Source: Allium sativum
Taxonomy: Eukaryota; Streptophyta; Magnoliopsida; Asparagales; Amaryllidaceae
Direction: 5' to 3'
DNA: 64,000 bases
NCBI GenBank assembly: GCA_030737875.1
Contig: CM060912.1
Coordinates: forward strand, 880,361,199-880,425,198
The notes beneath the pieces are model-generated. The model was given only the letters and a program-made list of their open reading frames with translations, was not told the DNA's origin and searched no databases. Positions 1 through 10,885 of the stretch are shown one piece after another (within the stretch, counting starts at the first letter, position 1; each line of letters starts with the position of its first letter). Made by a program: the position numbers and the translations under genes.

Positions 1-462
1 TCCATGAAGACGAACTATCTCACGAACATAAATTGCTGCCAACCATGATGATGTTCTCTTACTCTTAACTGGAATAAAGTGAGCGCTCTTAGTGTGTCTA
101 TCCACTACACCCAAATACTGGTGTTACCTTTCTACGATATAGGCAACCCATCTATGAAATCCGTAGAGACGCTCTCCCATTTCCACTGCGGAACCTCCAA
201 TGGATGAAGTAATCCACCGGGCTTCTTTTGCTCAGCTTTGACTTGCTGGCAAACTAAACGTTGAGAAATAATTCGGCCACATCATTCTTCATCCCAGCCC
301 AAAAGAAAACCCTCTTCATGTCTCTATACATCTTGTCACCACCTGGATGAATAGTCATCTTAGAATGGTGGGCTTCTTCTAGGACTGCCTTTATCAAGCT
401 TCCAGTTTGAGGAACACAAAGCCTTCCATCTCGTCGCAACCACCCCTTTTCATCTATGGCAT
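1..462 (-). pseudogene. Tekay-like integrase, N-terminal part (cut by window edge)
   Basis: The minus strand encodes a zinc-binding and linker-like stretch (HHSKMTIHPGGDKMYRDMKR at about 254-380). It is followed, in shifted frames, by a segment matching the start of the integrase core (STDFIDGLP, about 120-170), where the first catalytic aspartate is expected. Frame changes and stops between these blocks show decay. The remaining catalytic residues and the C-terminal domain lie beyond the left edge. It would have inserted the cDNA of the element into the chromosome. The family call is firm, but this copy cannot function as it stands. Confidence 0.75.
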
Positions 463-463
463 A

Positions 464-1250
464 TCAACTGAGGTGACTAGAAGTCTCCCCTCTTCTGAGC
501 TTATCCATGATGTCTAGAATCTGTGGGTCACCTTGTTGCGAAGCTCCTATCTGATCCACAAGGGTCGGTTGTAACTCCAAGGATGCAAACAAATCAGGAA
601 AAACCTTGATGGAGGGTCTAAAATCAAAAGATGATATGAACTCCAAACTCTTTCTCTCTACAAACAGAGGACTCAGGGCCACCCTCTGCCTACTTAGTGC
701 GTCTGCCACCACATTACCCTTGCCAAGGGTATAAGCAATCTCAAAATCATATGAAGCTAAGAACTCCATCCACCGTTGTTGCCTTAAGTTAAGATCCTTC
801 TGTGCAAATAGATACTTGAGAGATTTATGATCGGTGTATAACTCGAACTTTTCCCCAAGTAAATAATGACGCCTCGTCTTTAACGTAATACTATGGAAGC
901 TAGCTCTAGATCATGGGTGGGGTAATTTTTCTCATAAACTCTCAACTGTCTACCTCCATAACATATTACTTTCCCTTCTTGCATCAGAACCGCACCAAGC
1001 CCTGTACCGCACGCATCAGTGTAAACAATAAACACTTTACTTCCATCAAGCAAGGTCAAGACTGGGGCCGTTGTCAGAGCCCTTTTCAGTCATTGGAAAG
1101 CAACGTCACAGTTTATGTCCCATGAAAATGCCAAATTCATCTTTGTCAGCCTAGTGAGAGGGGCCGGTATCTTCGCGAGGTCCTTAATGAACTTCCTATA
1201 ATAACCTACCAACCCAAGAAAGCTTCTCACCTCAGTTGCATTTTTAGGAA
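464..1250 (-). pseudogene. Tekay-like RNase H domain and connection region
   Basis: Translation of the minus strand gives an RNase H core start ([14 protein letters not shown], near 990-1030), then [11 protein letters not shown] (near 800-840) and the usual end block ([12 protein letters not shown], near 680-730). Upstream is the RT-RNase H connection (LVGYYRKFI, near 1190-1220). In-frame stops interrupt the first half, so only the last 101 codons (464-769) stay open. The domain would degrade the RNA strand of the RNA-DNA hybrid during reverse transcription. Confidence 0.8.
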
Positions 1251-1251
1251 T

Positions 1252-1743
1252 CTACCAATCTTGCACTGCAACCACCTTGGCGGGATCTACAGCTATCCCT
1301 TCTTTGGAGACTACATGCCCTAAAAATCTCACCTCTTTTCTCCAAAAATGACATTTGGAGAACTTTGCCTTAAGCTGACGGTCACAGAGAGTTTTCAAAA
1401 CTTCTCTCAAATGTTGGGCATGCTCTTCCTCACTCTTGGAGAAGATCAAAATATCATCAACATAGACTACAACAAATTTGTTTAGGAACTCCCGAAACAC
1501 CCTGCTCATCAAATCAACAAAATAGGCGGGTGCATTTGTCAACACAAAAGGCATAACAAGCCATTCAAAGAAATCGCCCGGAGTTCTGAAAGCAGTCATA
1601 TCTATGTTGTCCTCAGTCACCCTCAACTGATGGAACCCCGTAGCCAAGTCCAACTGAGAAAACACCGAGGCTCCAATAAGCTGATCAAATAAATCATCAA
1701 TCCTCGGAAGTGGGTTCCTATTCTTCTTGGTGAGATTGTTCAA
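1252..1743 (-). pseudogene. Tekay-like reverse transcriptase core
   Basis: This is an open stretch of 163 codons covering most of the RT palm and fingers. It contains [12 protein letters not shown], which holds the first catalytic Asp region, followed by [12 protein letters not shown] and the active-site box [13 protein letters not shown]. It then has the Tekay-style [18 protein letters not shown]. The YVDD box is intact. The N-terminal part of RT (near 1750-1870) is in other frames with stops. The gene would copy element RNA into cDNA in the virus-like particle. It is a remnant, since the flanking domains are broken. Confidence 0.85.
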
Positions 1744-1864
1744 TTCTCTATAGTCAACACATGAAGTGAACCATCTGCTTTAGTTGTGAGTACTACTGGA
1801 GCACCCCATTCAGTTATGCTTCGTTTGATAAACCCTTTCTCAAGTAGCTCCCCTACTTGCTTAC

Positions 1865-2497
1865 TCAGCTCCCTCCTTTCCCTTGGAGCCATTTGGTGCA
1901 CAGTAATGCAACTGGCTTTGCATTGTCCACCAGATATATGCGTAAGTCAATCTCGCACCTTGGAGGTAAACCCCGTACCTCATCAAAAACATCGGAATAA
2001 TCTCGAACCACTGGAACATATTGCAATTCATCTATGGATGCATCTAGAGACTTTAGGAAGCTAAGCACAACAGACCCCTGGGGGTCATAAGAAACTTCAA
2101 TGGTCTTCCCATGACAAGTCAGGAGTCTAACAACCCTCCTCTCACAATCCAAAATCGCCCCATACGTACTAAGCCAATCCATTCCTAGAATCAACCCATA
2201 GCCCCTAAACCCGAGCACATATGCGTCGCATTCAAACTCGATGCCTAACACACATATTTTCAAACCACAACAAATCATCGATAAATGAGCCGAACCACCA
2301 ATGGGGTTTGAATCAACTACAGGATCTACTACCGTACTAGTAATTAAGTGCAGAGATTCTACTACAGAACTTGATATAAACGAGTATGAAGCACTAGAAT
2401 CAAAAAGTATTCTAGTTGGATGGTTTGAAAGAGAAACTAAACTTTCTATGGAAATTTTTCTACCTCTTTCAGGAGCATTGATCGCGAGAGAATGCAC
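1865..2497 (-). pseudogene. Tekay-like aspartic protease and protease-RT linker
   Basis: The 210-codon reading frame holds a retropepsin-like start (ILFDSSASYSFIS, residues about 30-42) and then a typical linker into RT (YSDVFDEVRGLPP near residue 165-180). In this clade the active site is normally D-[ST]-G. Here the glycine position is serine (D-S-S), which should abolish catalysis, although the frame is still open. The enzyme would have cleaved the Gag-Pol polyprotein. It overlaps the end of the gag frame (2446-2730). Confidence 0.75.
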
Positions 2498-3463
2498 CTG
2501 CCCTCCAGAAGTCCCTGCTCTTTAACCTTGTCCCTGCGATCCTTGTTTCTTCGGGCACTCTTTAGAGAAGTGTCCGACCTCTCCGCAATTAAAGCAATTG
2601 CCTTCCTTCTCTTACAATCTTTGATCAGGTGACCCTCCTTTCCACAATTGTGACACTTTCTATTATCCTTGCCTTTATCATCTTTCCCTCCTTTCTTCTG
2701 TTGTTGTTGCTGTTGTTGTTGCCCCTTCATGGGCTACACCTTCTTATTCTGCGATGTCCCCTCAGCTTTTATTTCCTTCTTTTCTCCCTTGTCCTCTTCA
2801 TGCATTAGGGCCATATCAACAAGCTTTTCAAAGGTAACCCCTATTGGAATATGGGACATAGCTAAACCATGTAGAGGCTCATGCAGTCCTTTAGCAAACC
2901 GCAAAGCCTTTTTGTGCGGTATATCCACCAACTCTAGCCCGAACCTTTCCAGTTGGTTGAACTTGTTCACATACTCTTTTACCGTTAAATTTCCTTGTTT
3001 GAGTGTTAAGAACCTCTCCATCTGCATGTTTCTCTCAGCTTGGGAAAGAAATTTCATTTTCAAACATCTATCTAAAATCTTTCCAAGTTTCCACCGGACG
3101 TCTAGCTTGGGTGATTTCCTACCAAAATGAGGCTTCGTCCTTTAACAGCCAAGCAGCTAACTGGATCTTTCTTCGATCCTCCACTTCAAAGATTATGAAT
3201 AAATCCTCGGTTTCCTTAAGCCAATTCTGAGCTTCTATGAATGTCTCGTTTCAATGGAATGGCCTTCCTCCCATAGCCCAGAAGTCTTTACAGATCTTGG
3301 CAAAGTTGTAAGGTCTTGAAGGGGGAGGAGGAATGACTAGTGCAGCTGGGGGAGGAACGTCTCTTTGGCCTTCGGCCGGTACCGTGGCCAAAAAATACCT
3401 ACGGAACCATCCGGGTATTGTGATGCCCTCTGGGATATTAGGGATGTTTTCTTCCCCATACAT
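2446..3463 (-). pseudogene. Tekay-like gag with CCHC zinc knuckle
   Basis: Three successive minus-strand ORFs make up a broken gag. The N-terminal 70 codons start at 3463 (MYGEENIPNIPEG) and include proline-rich runs. A middle capsid part lies at 2734-3063 (LTVKEYVNKFNQLERFG, typical of Ty3/gypsy capsids). A nucleocapsid part at 2446-2730 has a Gln run followed by CHNCGKEGHLIKDC, a CX2CX4HX4C knuckle. Stops near 3120 and 3250 separate the parts. Gag would assemble the particle and bind element RNA. Confidence 0.82.
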
Positions 3464-3627
3464 ACTGAAAAAGGGAAAAGGAAGAAATTTAGATAAAGGA
3501 CCGAAGGATACTACCTATGGCTTTTTGGGGAATGTTTTTTGAAACAAACTTTTCTTTTGAAAATACTTTCTTTTAAAATCTTTTTGAAAATAATTTCCAA
3601 AATCTTTTATCTAATCCGGTAACCTTC

Positions 3628-3640
3628 AGATCTGATACCA
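3628..3640 (-). promoter_or_regulatory. Primer-binding site (tRNA-Met type) of the Tekay-like element
   Basis: On the minus strand the 13 bases read TGGTATCAGATCT. This matches the usual plant initiator-Met primer site TGGTATCAGAGC at 10 of its 12 positions. It sits two bases inside the LTR end (TGTGACATCC on the + strand from 3643), as expected for the start of minus-strand DNA synthesis. Confidence 0.85.
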
Positions 3641-3642
3641 AG

Positions 3643-5337
3643 TGTGACATCCCACATCCATTAATGTCACTCACTAAGGGAATGAATTAAGTTCCGTGAA
3701 ACGCTATAGGTAAACAGACATTGAATAATTACAAGGCAGACATAAATAAGGCAGCAGCGGAAAATTTAAATTTTTATTTCAACCATAAAGCATAATACCG
3801 TGGTCCACAATTAAATAAGCCAAAAAAACCATTACAATAAAATAAATTCTGCCTTGCATCATCAGAGTACATAAGAATATGAAAAACATAATTTTCCCCA
3901 AATTAAAAGAGTTAAGCCACAGTAAAGACAAGAACTTGAGCCATACTTCAGAAGTAGCTCCTAGCAAGATGATATCTGAGTCCTGATTAAGTCTGAGTGT
4001 TTCCTCCCTGAGAACCTGAGGGGGAGGGGAAATGGAAGAAAGAAGGAGAAACAACAGGATCAGACATAAAGTCTGGCGAGTCTAGTTACTTTTGGCCAGT
4101 AGATAAATAAGAGCAACAAGATAGGCACATAAAGTGGATAAGAGAGATTACCACATAAATGGCAGGTGTGACAAGGTAAGAAATATAAGGTGTATGTGCC
4201 TTAGTAATGATTACTCTGCACTATTACTAGTATAATTGAAATGTGATGATCCCCTTCACAATAAGTTGGTAAGCTTAGGTCATACGTCCAAGTATACCCT
4301 AACCACTACCCTAATGGATCAGCTCCCTACTCCGTAGATATCCTGTGTTGGCCCCACAGTAGGAGGTATCACTTCCTAAAGTGGCAACCCAAGATGTGCA
4401 CAACCATATCTACTTGTGTCACGGTCGTCTTAGCCCCCTCTGCCCGGCCCATGCGTGCACATGTCCTGGTCGGTTTGCGCTGCCCACACCGTCCGTCTCG
4501 TTTGGATCTCTTACAATCAATTAGTAAGTGTGCCCCTTGTCCGTCTAGTACGGAGTTCTTTATTTGATACCAACTTCGGGTTACTGACTGAAATGAGTCC
4601 CACACAATATGATACAAGCTCTCCCTCTTGTCTTGTATCCCCACTAGGTTTTCCACTTACTATGTATACCCTTAGGTGTCTTTAATTACATAGCCCTATA
4701 CCAGTTATGCTTACCCCAAAGGGTGTCTTTAATTACATAACTTCATTACATTATCTACCGATTATGTATACCACTAAGTGTCTTTAATTACATAACCTTA
4801 TTGGGTTAAGTTCATGGGCCTATATATAAATATTACTCACCCACTCTAATTTACTTAACCCACCCACTATAAATTAACCCACCAACTACCCATCCACTTT
4901 TTCTTAACCCCAACTTAAGTTCATAATCATACAATCTTTAAGTTAGGTTAAGTAGTCCAATTCAATACCATGTCCAATTATGGTTATAATGGGCTAGACC
5001 TCCCACATTAGGCCTACAATGTGTGGATGCTGGATATGCCGATCGGGTCCGGGCAGACTTATTCCACAATTGGGCCTAACCTCGTGTCATAGCCGGATTC
5101 GTATTTACGTACTTAGACCTCCCACATTAGGTTCAACATTAGTGGCTGCTAGATATGTCGGTCGGGTTCGGGCAGACTTCCACCACTAGTGCAACCTAAT
5201 CTTGTGTCATAAGTGCAACTACAATTCCTAATTGTAATTACTAAACATTCCATTTTTATTTAATTAATCAATTAATTAATCATTTCCTTTTATAGGTGTC
5301 AATACCTATTTAGAATATCATTAGGTGACTTGTGACA
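3643..5337 (-). repeat. LTR of the Tekay-like element, right end uncertain and probably 5'-truncated
   Basis: The LTR ends at 3643, next to the primer site, with TGTCACA on the minus strand. It shares blocks with the LTR at 60958-64000. One is a pyrimidine-rich CAG-TCTCAGGGAGG-like block (about 4010-4080 here, 63770-63850 there). The other is a repeated GGGTCCGGGCAGAC-type block (about 4980-5220 here, 62880-63090 there). In the other LTR about 1.9 kb lies upstream of these blocks, including a TATA box. Here Retand pol starts at about 5521, so most of the upstream portion is missing. The 5337 limit is a guess from a TGTCACA motif. Confidence 0.6.
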
Positions 5338-5520
5338 CTTTACGTTTAAGTGTTGGCGTAAGCTGGTCGAATCACATCACTTAGTCACCTAATTACAAAC
5401 AATTGTAAAGCGTAGAAAGATCCTTTATTTATGACATAGAGGTAGTCAGCGAGTCATACTTTATTATATTGTTTGAAAGAAAGTGATATTTACAAAATCT
5501 ATTTGAAATAAAATCTTAAG

Positions 5521-7814
5521 TGAAATAATGTCATAGGTGCTTGGCATTGAATGCTCTTGGGGGTCAATCTCCATCAACAGTTGTTAACTTGAAAGCTCTA
5601 TTTTCAAATTTTTATTGAATGATATAAGTTTCTTCCCACTTCATGCCTATGTAGATGGTGCTGGGAAAGATACGCTTCAGTACAAGGTCGCCAAGTTCAA
5701 AGGTTCTAGGTTGAAACTTCGTGTTATATTATTGGACGACTCGATGTCTATGTGCAGCAGCTCGTAAGTCAGCCTCCTCTCTATTCTCATCAACCATGTC
5801 ATGCGACTCCAAGAGGAGTTCCTTATTAGTTAGAGGATCATAGTAAGAAGATCGATAAGAGAGGACTTCAAGCTAGACAGGTATGATTGCTTTAGAGCCA
5901 TAAGCTAAGGCGAATGAAGTGTGGCCAGTTGCTGAATTATGGGTCGTTCGATATACCCAAAGGGCTAATGGTAGCTCATCGACACACTTGCCTATAGCCC
6001 TCTCCAATTGGTTCTTCGGGATCAACTTTATGATTTTTTTCATTGCTTCAACTTTCGATTGTAGGTGAGCGACTGTTATATATCTATCATCAATGCGATG
6101 ATGTTTGTAGAAGTCTTTGATTTTAAGCTATCGAATTGAGTCCCATTATCAGTTATGATAATCTTGGGAAGTCTGTATCGTCATATAATGTTTCTGATGA
6201 AAAATTTAATTATATGCTTTGTCGAGATTATGGTAAATAACTTAGCTTCAGCCCACTTAGTGAAATAGTCGAATGCTACAATCGCGTACTTTTCTCCGCC
6301 TTTGGAAATTGCTAAGCTATCGATGATGTCTATTCCCCCACACCGCAAATGGCCATGGACCGACTATTTACGCAAGCTTGGGCAGTTGGAGCTCTTGGAA
6401 TCTTGTCAAGCCTTTGGCACTTGCCGTAGCATCGTGAGTAATTAGCTGCATCTTGGTTGATGATAGGCCATAAATTACCGTGACTTAGTATCTTCTTCGC
6501 CAAAGTCTGCCCCTAAGTGCGATCACTGCTCTTGCTTTTATGCACTTCTCGTAATACACATTTATCACGAGTAATTGGCGTCGTCGTGGGATACACACTG
6601 GAGTAAGAGAATGGACAACCCCTGTGTATATAACGTGTCTCTCTGAATGATTTATCTCATGGCTTGACGTAAGAGGACAGGCTTTCCACTTTTCTGTGTA
6701 GCGTAAAATTCTCGATGGGAGTCATCTAAGATTTCATCCCGGGATCAACAGTCAATGCCCATTTAACTTACATGTTATCTATAGTTGGGGTGCCTAGTGT
6801 CTCGATCTAGACCAACCCTTTTTGTTCTAGGTTCTCTGAACTAGTTAGCTTAGCCAATGAGTCGGCTTTTTCGTTTTGATCACGTGGAATATGCAAGATG
6901 CTGTAATATTCAAATCCAGCTAACAACTTTTGAACCCGATTAAGGTATCGAGCAAGTCATGTTCCCCTTTTGGAACTCCGTTCTGACTTGGCACACGAAA
7001 ACCTAGAAGTTGTAGAAAACTTTAGTTGACTTCACCCCAGCTCCATTGCAAATTTAAGCCCAGTTATCAGGGCTTATAGTCGGCTTAATTGTTGGTCGTA
7101 GGAAAGTCCAGCTTCAAAGCATAATAGATCGATTGTATCTTAGGAGTCAACAAGATAAATCCGGCTCTAGAATGTCGATCCTTACGATTTCCATAAATGA
7201 ATAGCGTCCACCTAGCAGTTGTGGGGTCAACGTCTTCCGCGTTGTCGTCCGAAGTTGTGAACTCTACGATGAAATCCGCCTATGCTTGTCTCTGGATGAA
7301 CCTCTATGGAATATAGCAATATGGAACTGACTCGGCTTAATATCCCATTTAAGCAGTCTCTCAGACGCATCAGGTCTCTGAAGGAACTGTCATAGCGGCT
7401 GGTTCGGTGGATACTTTGATGGGTTGAGCCTAAAAATAGTGACGCGGCTTCCTTCATTCTACCAGAAGGCTATAAGCTAGCTTTTCATTCTTTGGGTGGT
7501 TGCGCTCAGCCCATGTCACACTTCTCTTCATGTAGTACACCGGTCGTTGGATCCAACTGTCTTCACAAACGAGTGCTGAAATGATAGCATGCAAGGATAC
7601 CGCTAGATACACAAATAAGTCATTGTGGTCAATTGCCTTTTGACAGTAATGGTGACCTCTCCAGGTGATCTAACAGTTTTAGAAATGCCTCGACGTAGTC
7701 TAGAGTCCAAGCAAAGTTACGCTTTCCTCTCTTTATCAGGTTAAAGAATGGAATTCACTTGTCAAACGCCCTAGATATGAAGTAGCTTAGAGTGGCTACA
7801 TTCCTATTCAGACC
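5521..7814 (-). pseudogene. Retand-like RT end, RNase H and integrase
   Basis: There are no long ORFs, but minus-strand translation in changing frames gives family signatures. Near 7700-7814 is the RT-RNase H junction (LNRNVATLSYFISR). Near 7510-7560 is an RNase H block (WIQRPVYYMKR). At 5940-6000 is an integrase block (ALWVYRTTHNSATG), and at 5660-5710 an integrase C-terminal block (FELGDLVLKRIFPST). The polyprotein ends near 5521 (FNAKHL). This order is that of Tat/Retand pol. Frameshifts and stops are frequent throughout, so no product is expected. Confidence 0.8.
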
Positions 7815-8715
7815 TGTAATGTCCCGTATTTTTCACGGTATAATAATTAATTTATTTAATTATTTAAATAATGGTTTGGTTATTTAAAATGACCAGAATT
7901 AAATAATATTGAATATTTAATTAATAAAATAATTAAATAATATATTTGGATTCCAGAATAGTCGGAAATAGTAGAATTCACAATATTGTGTAAATTGGAT
8001 TATTTAGAATATATAATTCAGTTTAGAGTTGAATTATATTAACGAATTTATTATATAAATGACAGTTGAACGTATAATTCAAATTATAATTATAATCAAG
8101 CCCGTAATGGCGTGGCAGTTCGTAATTTGGTGATTTGAACTTCAACTGAATATACAGGATTCGTTTTAAATCGGATTTCTGTGAAACAAGAAACGTTCGG
8201 AGCTGGTGAAGTATAATTTTCAAATAGAAGAGAAAAATAGGGATTTCGTCGGGTAGATTTTGATTTATGTCCAAATCAAATTTTCAAAAAAGTCGCTATG
8301 GAATTTCGTTATAATTTTAGCTATTTATTTACATTATAAATGGATTTTACAATATAAATTGAATATCGATTCAACCGGGATTTGAATATCGAGTTATAAA
8401 TCCAATTGGAGCTGTATGATTTTCTATTGTAAATATATATGATAATATAAATTTATTTATACTTAATTTAATTATTTTTAAATATAATAATATTTAAATG
8501 GGTTATTTAGAGTTTTAAAAATATGCTGTCTGAGCAAGCGGATTCGGAATTCGACGAAACAAGTTTTGTTGGGTCCGTAATGTCAAACTGTAGTTGCGTG
8601 TCCATTTTCGTGATTTTTGGATATCATATGTGATCACATGGATTTTTAAGGACAAATACAAACAGCGTTGTAAAATATATGAATAAAATAATGAATATTA
8701 AAATATTAAAATTTG

Positions 8716-8730
8716 TCTATAAATACTCAG
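8716..8730 (+). promoter_or_regulatory. TATA box of the LARD 5' LTR
   Basis: CTATAAATACTC is followed about 20-30 bases later by a short leader, TAACTCCCTTAAACCCTAG. The same arrangement recurs in the 3' LTR at about 15440-15475. Conservation in both LTRs and the position about 900 bases into the LTR fit a Pol II promoter at the U3/R border. No expression evidence is available. Confidence 0.55.
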
Positions 8731-10669
8731 TAACTCCCTTAAACCCTAGATAGATTTTCTGTAGTCAAAGGAAAAATGCGCCGCTGTTTATTTTTCCTCT
8801 TTCGGTAAGTTTTTAGATCTTCAAAAATTCATATCAATTCAAATAAAACCATATAAATCATAAAACCATTACATTAGAACTCCTTCTATCATTCTCTTCA
8901 ATTTTATATATTTTACATTGAACCCGATTGATTTTCTGGCTCGCGGTGTTCTCGAGGAAAAGCTAGGGTTACTGATTGATCTATGAACAAGGATCGCTGA
9001 GGATTTTTTATGTTTTTTTTTCTTATTAGCATGGAGATTCGCATCTTGAGGGCGATTTTGGGTGGATTCGGTTGATAAAGGTGTCGATGATCACCTGTAG
9101 CACACAGTTTAGGGTTCGGAGACGCTGTTGGAATGGCCTGTTCGAGATTGGTCAAAATGGTAGGAGGAGAAAGAGTAGATGAAGAGAGAAATATTAGTGA
9201 ATTTTGTTTGATTTTAAAATGAAAGTTGGAGGAGATAGATGGATCGAAAGCTTGTGGAAATGGCGTGTTTTGTGTAAATAGGAGTTCGTTGGTTTAGTTT
9301 TGGGAAGATGAAGTTGTGGTCACGGGTTTGGAAGTTAATGAGCTGAAGTTAAATGTGTGAGGCCCATTTAAAAGTAAATGTTTTTATTTTAAATTAAATT
9401 TAAATGTATATTAAATTCTTAATGTTGTATCTTGGACATACGTTATCAGTTTTTCGAACGGTCAGATCCATTGGGATCGTATGGACGGCGGCTACACAAT
9501 GGAACTGAGTGGGAGTGAATTGGAGTTCATTACAATTTATTTCAAAATAAAACGTCCGTCTGAATCAAAGGCAGTTTATCGTTATTTAACGATGACCGTC
9601 CAGTGTGAGTAAAACTCACCAACTCTACCAGTTCATATTTTTATAACGTATATTTAGAATTGATAAATGATGATTGATATCTGCGTGTTGATTGTTTGAT
9701 TGAATTGCTGATTGATTGGTTGAAATTATAAATATAATTATATATATAAATCATTGATCGAATATTGATTCTGTTTATCAGAATATTTCATATTGAAATG
9801 AAATTGATGTGAATTATATTGTGTAACATCTATGGATGCTGGGAAACTGGTTGGAGGAATCCAACTGGATTCCTCAACATTTATTTTACTGTTTTTCATA
9901 TATGGTGATATATGATGTGATATATAATCTATTGTTGATGATGTAGAATGATATTGATCATTGTTGTTTGGTAGTTTAAATACCATAAGAAATACTGGAA
10001 TATAAAAAGGGATTTTTTAGTGTTACATTGAAAAGAAATACATATAAAATCAAAGGATTTTATAAAAAGAGATATTTATGAAATCAAAGGATTTTATAAA
10101 AAGGAAATATTTATGAAATAAATAGAATAATTATAAAAGGAAAGATGAATTATGTATTGAAAGTAGATTGTAAATAGAAATATGTTTAATAGATAAAATA
10201 AGAAGATTAATTTATAAGTAATATAAATAAAATAAAATATTTACCATTTGATAAATGGGATATATAAGTCTGAAATTATATAGAGAAGTAGGAATCGGTT
10301 TTAACACCGATATTTAATGGAATTTGAATTCAACATTTATAAAGGGAAATTTAAATGAGATTTAAAGTGCTAGAAGTAAAACGGAGATTTTGTATAAATA
10401 ATTCTATAAATAGAAGTATGAATAGAATTGGAAATGGGATATTATTTAAAAATGCGAAATTAAACTGTTTGGTTTGTATAAAAGGAATATTATTCACATT
10501 TAATGTGAATAAGGGTTTTAAATAAATATTTTTTCAGATAAGAATATTTATAAAGGAAATTTGGGGTTTTGAATTAGAGTTAATCTAATATTAGTTATTG
10601 AATAGAGTTAGTTGAGTATTAGTTAAAAAGGAGTTAATCGATTAGAGTTAACCGAATAGAGTAAATAGA

Positions 10670-10885
10670 TTAGAGTTAATCGAATATAGTTTAATTAAAA
10701 GGAGTTAATTGAATACAGTTTATTCGAAAGGAGTTTATCGAATATAGTTTATTCGAAAGGAGTTAATTGAATATAGTTTATTCGAAAGGAGTTAATCGAA
10801 TATAGTTTATTCGAAAGGAGTTAATCGAATATAGTTTATTCGAAAGGAGTTACTCGAATATAGTTTATTCGAAGAAAGGGGTTAT
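10670..10885 (+). repeat. 29-bp minisatellite in the LARD 5' LTR
   Basis: About seven tandem units of the type GAGTTAATCGAATATAGTTT plus ATTCGAAAG occur, with small variations at the edges. Each unit contains TTCGAA and the near-inverted pair ATCGAATA / TATTCGA. The matching array in the 3' LTR is at about 17391-17600. Confidence 0.88.

Larger units (their letters stand above)
1..5337 (-). mobile_element. Ty3/gypsy retrotransposon, Tekay/Del-like chromovirus, 5' part, decayed
   Basis: Read on the minus strand the order is LTR, tRNA-Met-type primer site, gag with a CCHC knuckle, aspartic protease, RT, RNase H and integrase, which is the Ty3/gypsy order. The RT style ([21 protein letters not shown]) and the long LTR resemble the Tekay/Del clade. 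The element runs off the left edge in the integrase, so any chromodomain and the second LTR are outside the window. Stops and frameshifts break the polyprotein into short ORFs, so it is not autonomous. The right limit is approximate: LTR-like sequence is recognisable to about 5.3 kb and Retand-like pol begins at about 5521. Confidence 0.85.

Noticed and set aside
2669..3130. 153-codon + strand open frame with Cys run
   Set aside because: It is the antisense of the gag Gln-rich and zinc-knuckle region, which has clear homology on the minus strand.
10670..10885. Regularly spaced repeats that could suggest a CRISPR array
   Set aside because: The units are adjacent without unique spacers, they are duplicated in both LTRs, and the context is a plant retrotransposon.
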